This document shows positions 34,763 through 44,407 of a stretch of DNA of 64,000 nucleotides, one piece after another. The notes below the pieces were generated by a model. That model made no database searches and was not told where the DNA came from. It saw only the letters and a list, made by a program, of their open reading frames with translations. The stretch's first letter is position 1. Each line of letters begins with the position of its first letter. This DNA comes from CAVZYN01 sp963779515. Lineage in GTDB: Bacteria > Pseudomonadota > Alphaproteobacteria > Rhizobiales > Hyphomicrobiaceae. The position numbers and the translations under genes are program-made. The DNA lies in contig CAVZYN010000018.1 in assembly GCA_963779515.1 (NCBI GenBank), positions 673,187 through 737,186 of the forward strand, in the 5' to 3' direction.

Positions 34763-36619
34763 ATGGAAAGACGGCTCTCCGCAATTCTTGCCGCCGATGT
34801 CGTCGGCTACTCCGCGTTGATGGAGCAGGATGAGGCTGGAACATTTGACCGCCTCCGGGCGCGGCGGCGCGAACTCTTCGTGCCCGAAATTGAACGGCAC
34901 CATGGGCGGATCTTCAAGCTGATGGGCGACGGCCTGCTCGCCGAATTCGCCAGTGTCGTCGAAGCCGTCGAATGCGCGGTGTCGCTGCAGCGCGGCATGG
35001 CGGATCGCAACAGCAGTTTTCCCGATGAGCAGAAACTCGAGGTCCGGATCGGCATCAACATCGGCGAGGTGATTGTCGAGGGCGACGATCGGTTCGGTGA
35101 GGGTGTCAATCTCGCCGCAGCGCTGCAATCATTGGCTGAGCCAGGCGGCATATACGTCTCGTCCAAGGTCTCGCGAGAGGTCGAAAAGAAACTCGCCTTT
35201 GGTTTCGAGGCACTCGGCGACCAGCGCATCAAGAACATTTCCGAGCCAGTCGCCGTGTTCCGGGTGATGATCGATCAAGGATCGAGCACGCAGGTGGTGC
35301 GCATCAAGCCGCGGCCACCCCAGGGCAAACCGTCGATCGCCGTCCTGCCGTTCCTCAACATGAGCAATGACCCGGAGCAGGAGTATTTCTCTGATGGCAT
35401 CACCGAGGACGTCATTACCGATCTGTCAAAGATCTCCGGTCTGCATGTCATCGCACGCAACACGGCGTTTACGTACAAGGGCCGCCCCGTGAAGGTGCAG
35501 CACGTCGCGCACGAGCTGGGCGTCAGGTTCGTTCTGGAAGGCAGCGTGCGCAAGGCAGGATCGCGTGTGCGCGTCACCGGCCAGCTGATTGACAGCGACA
35601 CAGGCGCCCACGTGTGGGCCGACCGCTACGATCGGGATTTGACCGACATATTTGCGATCCAGGACGAAATCACCAATGCGATTGTCACCCAATTGAAGGT
35701 CAAGCTTCTGCCCGGCGAAAAGAAGGCCGCCGGCCACGCGCCGACTGAGAATGTCGAGGCCTACGCATACTACCTGAGGGGCCGGCAGTTCCTGCACAGG
35801 CGCTCGAAAACCTACCTGCAGCTCGCGCGCCGCATGTTTGCCAAGGCCGTCGAGCTCGACCCGCTCTATGCGCGCGCCTACGCCGGCATCGCGGACTGTG
35901 AGTCCTTTCTGCGCCTGCACTACGGCGCCGACGTTTCGATCGAAGGCATTCTCGCGACCACCGCGAAGGCGCTGGAGCTCGATGCCGGCCTTGCCGAAGC
36001 GCACGCCTCGCGCGGCCTTTCTCTGTCGTTGCTCGGGCGTTATCCCGAAGCGATGGCGGAATTCGATCAGGCGATCAGCCTCGATCCCAATCAGTTTGAA
36101 GCTCATTATTTCTGTGCACGCGCCTGCTTCAGTCAGGGCAAACTCGAGGATGCCGCCAGGCATTTCCAGCGCGCCTCCGAGATCAACACCGATGATTGCC
36201 AGACCTTGCTCGTTTTGACGGGCGTCTTGCGCGCGCTGGGACGGCCCGAAGACATGAAGGCAGCCGCTCGCGAAGGCGTCTCCCGCGCCGAGCGGGAACT
36301 GGCGTTGCACCCCGAAAATCCACGGCCCGCCTACCTTGGTGCTGGCGGACTTGCAATCCTCGGTGAGCTGGATCGAGCCAAGGAATGGGCGGCGCGCGCG
36401 CTGATCATCGACCCGGACGATGTGCTGACGCAATACAATGGTGCCTGCTTCTATTCGATTGTCGGCGACCACGAGCGCGCCATTGATCTGCTTCTTGCCG
36501 TATTGCCGCGCGCCGGCCGCCAGACCAAGGAATGGGTACGGCACAACTCCGATCTCGATCCAATTCGCGCCAATCCCCGCTTTGCGCAGGTCCTCGAACT
36601 AATTGGACAGCCAGGCTGA
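34763..36619 (+). CDS. Class III adenylate/guanylate cyclase with TolB-like and TPR domains
   Basis: 618 residues, an architecture common in rhizobia. Residues ~1-170 are a class III cyclase catalytic domain with both metal Asp (LAADVVGYSALM and KLMGDGLLAEF). Residues ~190-310 form a TolB-like domain (IAVLPFLNMSNDPEQEYFSD, GVRFVLEGSVRKAG). Residues ~330-600 hold TPR repeats (FAKAVELDPLYARAYAGIA, DQAISLDPNQFEAHYF). No membrane segment is seen. It stands alone between intergenic gaps; input signal unknown. Confidence 0.92.
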   Translation: MERRLSAILAADVVGYSALMEQDEAGTFDRLRARRRELFVPEIERHHGRIFKLMGDGLLAEFASVVEAVECAVSLQRGMADRNSSFPDEQKLEVRIGINIGEVIVEGDDRFGEGVNLAAALQSLAEPGGIYVSSKVSREVEKKLAFGFEALGDQRIKNISEPVAVFRVMIDQGSSTQVVRIKPRPPQGKPSIAVLPFLNMSNDPEQEYFSDGITEDVITDLSKISGLHVIARNTAFTYKGRPVKVQHVAHELGVRFVLEGSVRKAGSRVRVTGQLIDSDTGAHVWADRYDRDLTDIFAIQDEITNAIVTQLKVKLLPGEKKAAGHAPTENVEAYAYYLRGRQFLHRRSKTYLQLARRMFAKAVELDPLYARAYAGIADCESFLRLHYGADVSIEGILATTAKALELDAGLAEAHASRGLSLSLLGRYPEAMAEFDQAISLDPNQFEAHYFCARACFSQGKLEDAARHFQRASEINTDDCQTLLVLTGVLRALGRPEDMKAAAREGVSRAERELALHPENPRPAYLGAGGLAILGELDRAKEWAARALIIDPDDVLTQYNGACFYSIVGDHERAIDLLLAVLPRAGRQTKEWVRHNSDLDPIRANPRFAQVLELIGQPG

Positions 36620-36686
36620 ATGCTGCTGCGTGCCGGCGCGCCTAGCCGGATCGCAACCGTGCGTCAAAAACGTTGAGGCATGAAAG

Positions 36687-36698
36687 TTTAAGCTTGAA
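36687..36698. promoter_or_regulatory. Imperfect palindrome, candidate MarR operator upstream of the CoA-pathway operon
   Basis: TTTAAGCTTGAA is a 10-of-12 inverted repeat in the 148-bp gap before the first operon gene, 70 bp before its ATG. A MarR gene is encoded within the operon, so an operator here is expected. Confidence 0.3.
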
Positions 36699-36767
36699 TG
36701 AAATCGATGTCGTGCTACGCTTCGATGGTGTCGGCCGTTCCAGATCGGCGGCGCGAGGAGTGCCAGC

Positions 36768-39065
36768 ATGAAGATCGCATGCCTTGGCGGCGGCCCGGCG
36801 GGTCTCTACTTCGCCATTTCGATGAAGCTGCGCGACGCCGCGCACGAGATCACAGTGTTCGAGCGCAACAAACCCGACGATACGTTCGGTTGGGGCGTCG
36901 TTCTCTCCGATGAGGCCTTGACCAACCTGGCGGCCAACGATGCCAACAGCGCAGCGACGATCAGATCGCACTTTGCCTACTGGGACGACATCGCCGTTGT
37001 GAAAGATGGGCAGCGCGTCGTCTCCAGCGGGCATGGCTTCTGCGGCATCGGCCGCCGCCAGCTGCTTGTGCTGCTGCAGCAGCGTGCGCGCGAGCTTGGC
37101 GTCGATATACGATTCGAAACCGAGGTGGAGCGCGCATCGGACTACGCCAAGCGCTACGATTTCGTCGTCGCGTCTGATGGATTGAACTCGAAGACAAGAA
37201 GCGAATTCGCGTCCGTCTTCAAGCCGGACATCGACGCCCGCAAATGCAAGTTCGTCTGGCTCGGAACCAAACAAAAATTCGACGACGCCTTTACATTCAT
37301 CTTCGAGAAATCGCCCAAAGGCTGGGTTTGGGCGCACGCCTACCAGTTCGACCAAGATACAGCGACGTTCATCGTTGAATGTTCCGAAGCAACTTGGCGT
37401 GCGCACGGCTTCGATACCATGACACAGGACGAGTCGATCGCGGCCTGCGAAGCGATTTTCCAAAAGCACCTTGGTGGTCATCGATTGATGTCGAACGCCC
37501 GCCATCTGCGCGGCTCGGCCTGGCTCAACTTCCCGCGTGTCCTCTGCGAACGCTGGTATCACGAGAACATTGTACTGATCGGCGATGCCGCGGCGACCGC
37601 GCATTTCTCGATCGGATCGGGGACGCGGCTGGCGATGGAAAGCGCTATCGCGCTCGCGAACTACCTGCACGCCGAGCCGGACAAGGCAAACGCGCTTGCC
37701 AAGTACGAGGCGGAGCGGCGCGTCGAAGTGCTGCGTCTGCAGTCGGCCGCCCGGAACTCCCTCGATTGGTTCGAGGATGCCGAGCGCTATCTTCCGCTCG
37801 ATCTGGTCCAATTCAACTATTCCCTCCTCACGCGCTCGCAACGCATCAGCCACGAAAATCTGCGCCTGCGCGACCCGAAGTGGCTTGCTGGTGCCGAGAC
37901 CTGGTTTCAGGAATGCGCAGGCGTTCCAAGCAGCGCTGCCGCCCCACGTGCGCCGATGTTCGCGCCGTTCCGGTTGCGCGACATGAGCTTGAAGAACCGT
38001 ATCGTTGTCTCCCCCATGGCGCAGTACAAGGCCCGCGATGGGGCGCCAACGGATTGGCATCTCGTGCACTACGCCGAGCGCGCCAAGGGTGGCGCAGGCC
38101 TCGTCTTCACGGAAATGACGTGTGTGTCCGCCGAGGGCCGCATCACGCCGGGCTGCCCCGGCCTCTATGCGCCGGAACATGAATCTGGCTGGCGCCGCAT
38201 CGTCGATTTCGTGCATGCCGAGACCGAAGCGAAGATCTGCTGCCAGATCGGTCATTCCGGCCGCAAGGGGTCGACCCAGCTCGGCTGGGAGGAGATGGAC
38301 GCGCCGCTTGCCACGGGCAATTGGCCTATAATCTCGGCGTCGGCGATCGCCTGGTCACCGCGCAATGCCACGCCAAAAGCGATGGACCGGGCGGATATGG
38401 ACGTGGTGCGCGAGCAGTTCGTCGCTGCAACCCGAATGGCCGACCGCGCCGGCTTCGATATGGCGGAGCTGCATGCGGCGCATGGATATCTGATTTCGTC
38501 GTTCATATCGCCGATATCCAACATCCGGTCCGATGAATACGGCGGCGCGCTCGCCAACCGGATGCGATTTCCGCTCGAAGTCTTCCGTGCCATGCGCGCG
38601 GTCTGGCCCGCATCAAAACCGATGTCCGTCCGCATCTCAGCTAATGACTGGGTTGGCACGGACGGCGTCACACCGGAGGACGCCGTCGATATAGCGCGGA
38701 TGTTCGCGGACGCTGGCGCCGACGTCATCGACGTATCCGCCGGGCAAACGTCGATTGCGGCACGCCCCGTTTACGGCCGCATGTTTCAGACGCCATTCTC
38801 GGATCGCATCCGCAATGAAGCAGGCATCGCCACCATGGCGGTTGGCAACATCTACGAGGCCGACCACGTCAACTCCATCCTCATGGCCGGTCGCGCCGAT
38901 CTCGTTTGCCTTGCGCGCCCGCATCTCGCCGATCCGTATTGGACGCTGCGCGCGGCCGCCGCACTCGGCGATCGCGCCGAGGCATGGCCCGAGCCCTACC
39001 TCGCCGGCCGCGATCAGTTGTGGCGCCTGACGGACACGGCGGACAAAGGCGGGGGCAAGCCATGA
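36768..39065 (+). CDS. Bifunctional 2-aminobenzoyl-CoA monooxygenase/reductase or salicylyl-CoA 5-hydroxylase
   Basis: 765 residues in two modules. Residues ~1-385 are a class A flavin monooxygenase with the FAD site IACLGGGPAGLYFAISMK, the DG motif FVVASDGLNSKTRS and the GD motif IVLIGDAAATAHFSIGSGT. Residues ~395-765 are an Old-Yellow-Enzyme/NADH:flavin oxidoreductase (LKNRIVVSPMAQYKA, ELHAAHGYLISSFISP). This fusion is known from 2-aminobenzoyl-CoA monooxygenase/reductase of Azoarcus and from salicylyl-CoA 5-hydroxylase. Context (SDR, enoyl-CoA hydratase, acyl-CoA dehydrogenase, benzoate-type CoA ligase, RidA) favours the anthranilate route. GAGGAG precedes the ATG. Confidence 0.9.
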   Translation: MKIACLGGGPAGLYFAISMKLRDAAHEITVFERNKPDDTFGWGVVLSDEALTNLAANDANSAATIRSHFAYWDDIAVVKDGQRVVSSGHGFCGIGRRQLLVLLQQRARELGVDIRFETEVERASDYAKRYDFVVASDGLNSKTRSEFASVFKPDIDARKCKFVWLGTKQKFDDAFTFIFEKSPKGWVWAHAYQFDQDTATFIVECSEATWRAHGFDTMTQDESIAACEAIFQKHLGGHRLMSNARHLRGSAWLNFPRVLCERWYHENIVLIGDAAATAHFSIGSGTRLAMESAIALANYLHAEPDKANALAKYEAERRVEVLRLQSAARNSLDWFEDAERYLPLDLVQFNYSLLTRSQRISHENLRLRDPKWLAGAETWFQECAGVPSSAAAPRAPMFAPFRLRDMSLKNRIVVSPMAQYKARDGAPTDWHLVHYAERAKGGAGLVFTEMTCVSAEGRITPGCPGLYAPEHESGWRRIVDFVHAETEAKICCQIGHSGRKGSTQLGWEEMDAPLATGNWPIISASAIAWSPRNATPKAMDRADMDVVREQFVAATRMADRAGFDMAELHAAHGYLISSFISPISNIRSDEYGGALANRMRFPLEVFRAMRAVWPASKPMSVRISANDWVGTDGVTPEDAVDIARMFADAGADVIDVSAGQTSIAARPVYGRMFQTPFSDRIRNEAGIATMAVGNIYEADHVNSILMAGRADLVCLARPHLADPYWTLRAAAALGDRAEAWPEPYLAGRDQLWRLTDTADKGGGKP

Positions 39066-39823
39066 TGCCGCTCGAGGGTAAACACGCGATCGTCACTGGC
39101 GGCGGCACGGGTGTTGGCGCCGAGATCGCCCGCGCGCTTGCCGCGGCAGGGGCACTCGTAACCATCACCGGCCGCCGTCCAGAACCGCTGGCGACGGTCG
39201 CGGCAACATCCGCGCGGATCGATACAGCGGTGTGTGATGCCGCCGATTTCGTGGCCATGCAACGCATGATCGACGACGCGACGGCGCGGCGCGGCGTGGC
39301 TGAGATCCTCGTAGCGAATGCAGGCTCGGCCGAAAGCCAGCCGTTCGCCAAGACGTCGGCGGCCGCATTCAACGCCATGATCGGCGCCAATCTCGATCCA
39401 ACATTCAATCTCTGGCGCGCAGGCCTGCCGGCGATCGAGAAAAGCGGATGGGGGCGCATGATCGCGGTCGCCTCTATGGCCAGCCTCAAGGGTTACCCCT
39501 ATGTCGCGGGCTACGTTGCGGCCAAGCATGCCGTTGTGGGTTTGACACGGGCCTTGGCCCTTGAACTTGCGCGCACCGGCATCACGGTCAACGCCGTCTG
39601 CCCGGGCTTCACCGAAACGCCGATGCTCGAACGCACCCTGTCGACGATCATGACGAAGACTGGCCGCACGCGAGAAGCAGCCCTTGCAGCCCTCACCTCG
39701 GACAACCCACAAGCGCGTTTGATACAACCCGCGGAGATCGCCGCCACGGTCGTTTGGCTCTGTTCCGATGCATCAGCCTCAGTGAATGGCCAAGCCATCG
39801 CGATCTCCGGAGGCGAGGCATGA
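39062..39823 (+). CDS. SDR-family dehydrogenase of the CoA aromatic pathway
   Basis: 253 residues, classical SDR: HAIVTGGGTGVGAEIARAL cofactor motif, VANAGSAES, catalytic Ser in IAVASMASLKG and YVAAKHAVVGLTRALA with the Tyr-x3-Lys pair. It overlaps the upstream gene by four bases and its stop overlaps the MarR start. In the 2-aminobenzoyl-CoA pathway an alcohol dehydrogenase of this kind oxidises a hydroxyacyl-CoA intermediate; the exact step is inferred. Confidence 0.88.
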   Translation: MMPLEGKHAIVTGGGTGVGAEIARALAAAGALVTITGRRPEPLATVAATSARIDTAVCDAADFVAMQRMIDDATARRGVAEILVANAGSAESQPFAKTSAAAFNAMIGANLDPTFNLWRAGLPAIEKSGWGRMIAVASMASLKGYPYVAGYVAAKHAVVGLTRALALELARTGITVNAVCPGFTETPMLERTLSTIMTKTGRTREAALAALTSDNPQARLIQPAEIAATVVWLCSDASASVNGQAIAISGGEA

Positions 39824-40305
39824 CACGCACAACGTCACGCGCGGTCGCCGCCGAAAAACTCTCGAAGCAGCGGTTGCGGCTGTGGCTGCGCATTCTGAAG
39901 GTCTCGCGCTTGGTGGCAGGCGAACTGCGGGACAAGCTGCGCGACGATCACGAGACCACGTTGCCGCGTTTCGATGTGATGGCCGCTCTGTATCGGGCCG
40001 ACAAAGGCCTGAAGATGAGCGAACTTTCGAGCGTGCTCATGGTCTCCAATGGCAACGTCACCGGCATCGTTGATCGGCTGGCCGAGGAAGGCCGGTTGGT
40101 GCGTATGCCGGTGGAAGGCGATCGGCGCGCGACCATAGTACGGTTGACCCAGAAGGGTCGCGAGCACTTTGCCGATCTTGCGGAACGTCACGAGCGCTGG
40201 GTCAACGAACTGCTCTCGAGCCTTGACGCCGTCGAGACAGCACAAGCGACCAATCTTCTCGACGCGCTGGCCCGCTCCCTCGATCAGCCAGAGGACAAAC
40301 CATGA
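39820..40305 (+). CDS. MarR-family transcriptional regulator within the CoA pathway operon
   Basis: 161 residues. The winged helix is clear: LPRFDVMAALYRADKGLKMSELSSVL, VSNGNVTGIVDRLAEEGRLVRM and DRRATIVRLTQKGREHF. ATGA overlaps join it to the genes on both sides, so it is made with the enzymes it probably controls. MarR regulators of aromatic CoA pathways usually release DNA on binding the aryl-CoA thioester. Confidence 0.92.
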   Translation: MTRTTSRAVAAEKLSKQRLRLWLRILKVSRLVAGELRDKLRDDHETTLPRFDVMAALYRADKGLKMSELSSVLMVSNGNVTGIVDRLAEEGRLVRMPVEGDRRATIVRLTQKGREHFADLAERHERWVNELLSSLDAVETAQATNLLDALARSLDQPEDKP

Positions 40306-41111
40306 TGATGAGCACGAAGGCGCCAAAGCACTTTCGCGCGCGGGTCGAAAACGCAATCGCGATCATCTCGCTCGACCGGCCGGAGCGCAAGAATCCGCTG
40401 ACCTTCGAGAGTTATGCCGAGTTGCGCGATTGGTTTCGCGATCTGCACTACGCCGATGACGTCAAGGCGGTGGTGTTCGCCTCCAACGGCGGCAATTTCA
40501 GTTCGGGCGGTGATGTGCACGACATCATCGGGCCGCTCCTCGATCGTGACATGAAGGGGCTGCTCGCCTTCACGCGCATGACGGGTGATCTGGTGAAGGC
40601 GATGCTCGGGTGCGGCAAGCCGATCATCGCAGCCGTCGATGGCGTGTGTGTCGGCGCTGGCGCCATTTGCGCGATGGCCTCCGATTTGCGCATCGCAACG
40701 GCCGAAGCCAAAACCGCGTTCCTGTTCACGCGCGTCGGTCTTGCCGGCTGCGACATGGGCGCATGCGCGATCCTGCCAAGGATCATCGGGCAGGGGCGGG
40801 CCGCCGATCTTCTGTACACGGGCCGCGTCATGACGGCGGAGGAGGGCTTTGCGTGGGGCTTCTTCAACCGCATCGTCACGCCGGCGGCGCTCGAGTCCGA
40901 GGCGATCACGATGGCGACGCGGATCGCCGCCGGCCCGGGCTTCGGTCACATGATGACCAAGACGATGCTCAATCAGGAATGGAACATGGGCCTCGAGCAG
41001 GCCATCGAGGCCGAAGCGCAAGCCCAGGCGATCTGCATGCAGACCGAGGACTTCAAACGCGCCTACGATGCCTTCGTTGCTAAACAGAAACCGGTATTCG
41101 AGGGCAACTGA
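40302..41111 (+). CDS. Enoyl-CoA hydratase/isomerase family protein
   Basis: 269 residues, crotonase fold. Oxyanion-hole segments are SSGGDVHDIIG and the IIAAVDGVCVGAGAICAMASDLRIAT stretch; the C terminus has the usual helical region. One Glu of classic hydratases is not obvious, so a ring-opening or isomerase reaction is possible. It overlaps the MarR gene by four bases and its stop shares an A with the acyl-CoA dehydrogenase start. Confidence 0.88.
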   Translation: MMMSTKAPKHFRARVENAIAIISLDRPERKNPLTFESYAELRDWFRDLHYADDVKAVVFASNGGNFSSGGDVHDIIGPLLDRDMKGLLAFTRMTGDLVKAMLGCGKPIIAAVDGVCVGAGAICAMASDLRIATAEAKTAFLFTRVGLAGCDMGACAILPRIIGQGRAADLLYTGRVMTAEEGFAWGFFNRIVTPAALESEAITMATRIAAGPGFGHMMTKTMLNQEWNMGLEQAIEAEAQAQAICMQTEDFKRAYDAFVAKQKPVFEGN

Positions 41112-42280
41112 TGCCGGACCAGAGCTTTCTCGACTGGCCATTCTTCGAACCGCGCCACAAGACCCTGGCGGCGGAACTCGATGCGTGGGCCGCGGCGGCG
41201 CTGGCCGGTATCGATCATTCCGATACCGACGCCACATGCCGCGCGCTCGTGCGCCAGCTCGGCGAGGCCGGTTGGTTGAAGCATGCCGCGATCGACCCCA
41301 CCGATCCGTCGGGGCGCCTCGACGTTCGCGCGCTGTGCATCATCCGCGAGACGCTGGCGCGTCACGATGGGTTGGCAGATTTCGCATTCGCCATGCAAGG
41401 CCTCGGTACCGGCGCCATTTCGCTGTTCGGCACTGACGCGCAACGCCGGCAATGGTTGCCGCTGGCCCGCGCTGGGCAGCTAATCTCGGCATTCGCCCTC
41501 ACCGAGCCGCAATCGGGCTCCGACGTTGCGCAGCTTGCCATGAGCGCCCGCCTGGAGGGCGGCCACTACATCCTGGATGGCGAGAAGACTTGGATCTCCA
41601 ATGGCGGCATTGCGGGACTCTATACAGTGTTCGCGCGCACGGGGGAGGCGCCAGGCGCCAAAGGCCTATCAGCCTTTCTCGTTGATGCCGGTTCGCCTGG
41701 CCTCGAGATCGCGGAGCGATTGGAGACCGTCGCGCCGCATCCGTTGGCGCGGTTGCGATTCAACGCCGTGCGCGTGCCGCTCGGCCAACGCCTTGGTTCG
41801 CCCGGCGATGGGTTCCGCATTGCCATGTCCGTGCTCGATGTCTTTCGCGCGACGGTCGCCGCGGCGGCGCTCGGCTTCGCGCGGCGTGCACTCGACGAGA
41901 GCATCGTGCGGGTCGGTCAACGAAAAGTGTTCGGCGCGCCGCTCTCGGACCTGCAGATGGTGCAAGGGCACTTGGCCGAGATGGCGCTCGATGTCGATGC
42001 CGCAGCACTTCTCGTCTATCGCGCGGCCTGGACCAAGGACCAGGGCGCCGCGCGCGTCAGCCGCGAAGCTGCGATGGCCAAACTCTTTGCGACCGAGCAG
42101 GCGCAGAAAGTGATCGATACCGCCGTTCAACTCCATGGCGGCGACGGCGTCCGCCGGGGCGGCGTGGTCGAACGTCTCTACCGTGAGATCAGGGCACTCA
42201 GGATCTACGAAGGAGCCAGCGATGTTCAAAAAGTGGTTATCGCACGGCACGTCCTTGCCGAGCGCCAGCCCCCAGACTGA
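41111..42280 (+). CDS. Acyl-CoA dehydrogenase
   Basis: 389 residues with the three ACAD domains: SAFALTEPQSGSDVAQL (FAD/substrate), GEKTWISNGGIAGLYTVFART, QLHGGDGVRRGGVVERLYRE and RALRIYEGASDVQKVVIA with the catalytic Glu position. It dehydrogenates a CoA-thioester intermediate. The last 59 bases overlap the proposed start of the CoA ligase. Confidence 0.9.
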   Translation: MPDQSFLDWPFFEPRHKTLAAELDAWAAAALAGIDHSDTDATCRALVRQLGEAGWLKHAAIDPTDPSGRLDVRALCIIRETLARHDGLADFAFAMQGLGTGAISLFGTDAQRRQWLPLARAGQLISAFALTEPQSGSDVAQLAMSARLEGGHYILDGEKTWISNGGIAGLYTVFARTGEAPGAKGLSAFLVDAGSPGLEIAERLETVAPHPLARLRFNAVRVPLGQRLGSPGDGFRIAMSVLDVFRATVAAAALGFARRALDESIVRVGQRKVFGAPLSDLQMVQGHLAEMALDVDAAALLVYRAAWTKDQGAARVSREAAMAKLFATEQAQKVIDTAVQLHGGDGVRRGGVVERLYREIRALRIYEGASDVQKVVIARHVLAERQPPD

Positions 42281-43946
42281 CGAGAAAGGGGCTGACGGGA
42301 CGGCAAGGCGCGTGCCCCAACTCGGGCCAACGGGCCACGTCGATACTTTTGCGCGCGACAATCTCCCGCCGCCAGACCAGTGGCCGGACGTTCTGCTCGA
42401 CCGGCCGGAGTTCCAATACCCCGAAATCCTGAACGTCGCTGTCGAACTCACCGACCGCATGGTCGAGAAAGGGTTTGGCGATCACATGGCACTGATCGGC
42501 AATGGCCGGCGGCGCACCTACAAGGAACTGTCGGATTGGACCAACCGGATCGCGCGGGCGCTGGTCGAAGACTATGGCGTGCAGCCCGGCAATCGGGTGC
42601 TGATCCGCGCCGCCAACAACCCGGCGCTGGTGGCCTGTTGGCTCGCCGCGACCAAGGCTGGCGCCGTCGTCGTCAATACGATGCCGATGCTGCGTGCGGG
42701 CGAACTGGCAAAGGTCATCGACAAGGCGGAGATCGGCTTGGCGTTGTGCGACACGCGTCTGATGGACGAGCTGGTCGCATGCGCAAAGGACAGCTTACAT
42801 CTGAAGAAAGTTATCGGCTTCGATGGCACCGCGAACCACGACGCGGAGCTGGATCGTATCGCACTTACCAAGCCGGTGCGATTTGAGGCCATCAAGACCG
42901 GCCGCGATGATGTCGCGCTCTTGGGCTTCACGTCGGGCACCACAGGCGAACCCAAGGCCACCATGCATTTCCATCGCGATCTCTTGATCGTCGCGGATGG
43001 CTACGCAAAAGAAGTTCTGGGTGTCACGCCCGACGATGTGTTCGTCGGGTCGCCGCCGCTCGCCTTCACGTTTGGGCTCGGCGGGCTCGCGATCTTTCCG
43101 CTGCGCTTCGGCGCCGCCGCGGCCCTGCTGGAGAATGCCTCTCCCCCCAATCTGATTGAGCTCATTCAAACCTATCGCGCGACCGTCTGCTTCACGGCGC
43201 CAACCGCTTATCGCGTGATGCTCAACGCCATGGATGCCGGCGCCGATTTGTCGAGCTTGCGCGCGGCGGTGTCGGCCGGTGAAACGCTGCCAGCGCCCGT
43301 CTATCAGGCGTGGATCGAGAAGACCGGAAAACCGATGCTGGACGGGATCGGATCGACCGAGCTGCTGCACATCTTCATGTCCAATCGCTTTGGCGACTCA
43401 CGCGCCGCCTGCACCGGCAAGCCGGTGACCGGCTATGAAGCGAAAGTCGTCGATGACGCCATGCGTGAAGTGCCGCGTGGTGAGACCGGGCGTCTCGCTG
43501 TGCGTGGCCCGACCGCCTGCCGCTACCTCGCCGACGCGCGTCAGAGCGCCTACGTCCAAGCCGGTTGGAACATCACCGGCGACACGTTCTGGCAAGACGC
43601 GCAGGGTTACTTCCACTTTGCCGCCCGCAATGACGACATGATCATTTCAGCTGGCTACAACATCGCCGGGCCGGAGGTCGAAGCAGCCCTGCTCGCCCAC
43701 GCCGATGTCGCGGAATGCGCCGTTGTCGGGGCGCCAGACGCGGATCGAGGGCAGATCGTCGAGGCCCACGTCGTGCTGATGCCGGGGATTGTCGCAAGCG
43801 ACGAGGTCGCACAACGCCTGCAGGATCACGTCAAGGCGGCCATTGCACCCTACAAGTATCCGCGACGCGTCGTGTTTCACGAGGCACTGCCAAAGACCCA
43901 GACCGGCAAGCTGCAGCGGTTCAAGTTGCGCGCGGCCCCGGCCTGA
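42222..43946 (+). CDS. Benzoate-CoA-ligase-family enzyme, probably 2-aminobenzoate-CoA ligase
   Basis: 574 residues, adenylate-forming enzyme. The N terminus VDTFARDNLPPPDQWPD is typical of 2-aminobenzoate-/benzoate-CoA ligases; the P-loop is LLGFTSGTTGEPKATMHF; GSTELLHIFMSNRFGD and NITGDTFWQD follow; the catalytic Lys is in LPKTQTGKLQRF. The ATG at 42222 has AAGGAG upstream but overlaps the previous gene by 59 bp; a GTG at 42312 just before the conserved N terminus is an alternative. It activates the aromatic acid in the first step of the pathway. Confidence 0.88.
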   Translation: MFKKWLSHGTSLPSASPQTDEKGADGTARRVPQLGPTGHVDTFARDNLPPPDQWPDVLLDRPEFQYPEILNVAVELTDRMVEKGFGDHMALIGNGRRRTYKELSDWTNRIARALVEDYGVQPGNRVLIRAANNPALVACWLAATKAGAVVVNTMPMLRAGELAKVIDKAEIGLALCDTRLMDELVACAKDSLHLKKVIGFDGTANHDAELDRIALTKPVRFEAIKTGRDDVALLGFTSGTTGEPKATMHFHRDLLIVADGYAKEVLGVTPDDVFVGSPPLAFTFGLGGLAIFPLRFGAAAALLENASPPNLIELIQTYRATVCFTAPTAYRVMLNAMDAGADLSSLRAAVSAGETLPAPVYQAWIEKTGKPMLDGIGSTELLHIFMSNRFGDSRAACTGKPVTGYEAKVVDDAMREVPRGETGRLAVRGPTACRYLADARQSAYVQAGWNITGDTFWQDAQGYFHFAARNDDMIISAGYNIAGPEVEAALLAHADVAECAVVGAPDADRGQIVEAHVVLMPGIVASDEVAQRLQDHVKAAIAPYKYPRRVVFHEALPKTQTGKLQRFKLRAAPA

Positions 43947-44002
43947 ACATCTGAACCGATTGGCACCGTGCGGTGCGATACAACTCATGACGAGGCCATG
44001 CG

Positions 44003-44401
44003 ATGCATACCATTATCAAACCAGACGGCTGGGCGCCGGCGAAAGGCTACGCCAATGGCCTCGTGACCCCGGATGGGCATCTCTTCGTCGGCGGCCAGAT
44101 CGGATGGAACAGTGCCCAACAGTTCGAGTCCGATGACTTCATCGCCCAGATGGAGCAGGCGCTGCGCAACATCGTTGCAGTCGTCGAGGCGGCTGGCGGT
44201 CAGGCGAGCAACATCGTGCGGCTGACCTGGTACGTGATCGACAAAACCGCCTATGTCGCGCGCCAGCGCGAGGTTGGCGAAGCCTATCGTCGCGTAATGG
44301 GGCGGCATTTCCCGGCCATGACCATGGTCGTCGTCGCCGGGCTCATCGAAGATCGGGCGCTGGTCGAGATCGAGGCCACCGCGGTGCTCTCACGCCCTTG
44401 A
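44003..44401 (+). CDS. RidA/YjgF-family enamine/imine deaminase
   Basis: 132 residues. Family features are GLVTPDGHLFVGGQIGW, a central QALRNIVAVVEAAGG helix, VRLTWYVIDK and the C-terminal ALVEIEATAVL, with the conserved Arg/Glu pocket. RidA proteins hydrolyse enamines/imines; 2-aminomuconate deaminase belongs to the same family. At the end of an aminobenzoyl-CoA operon it may release ammonia from the amino-enone intermediate. Gap to the ligase is 56 bp. Confidence 0.88.
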   Translation: MHTIIKPDGWAPAKGYANGLVTPDGHLFVGGQIGWNSAQQFESDDFIAQMEQALRNIVAVVEAAGGQASNIVRLTWYVIDKTAYVARQREVGEAYRRVMGRHFPAMTMVVVAGLIEDRALVEIEATAVLSRP

Positions 44402-44407
44402 TGCGCG

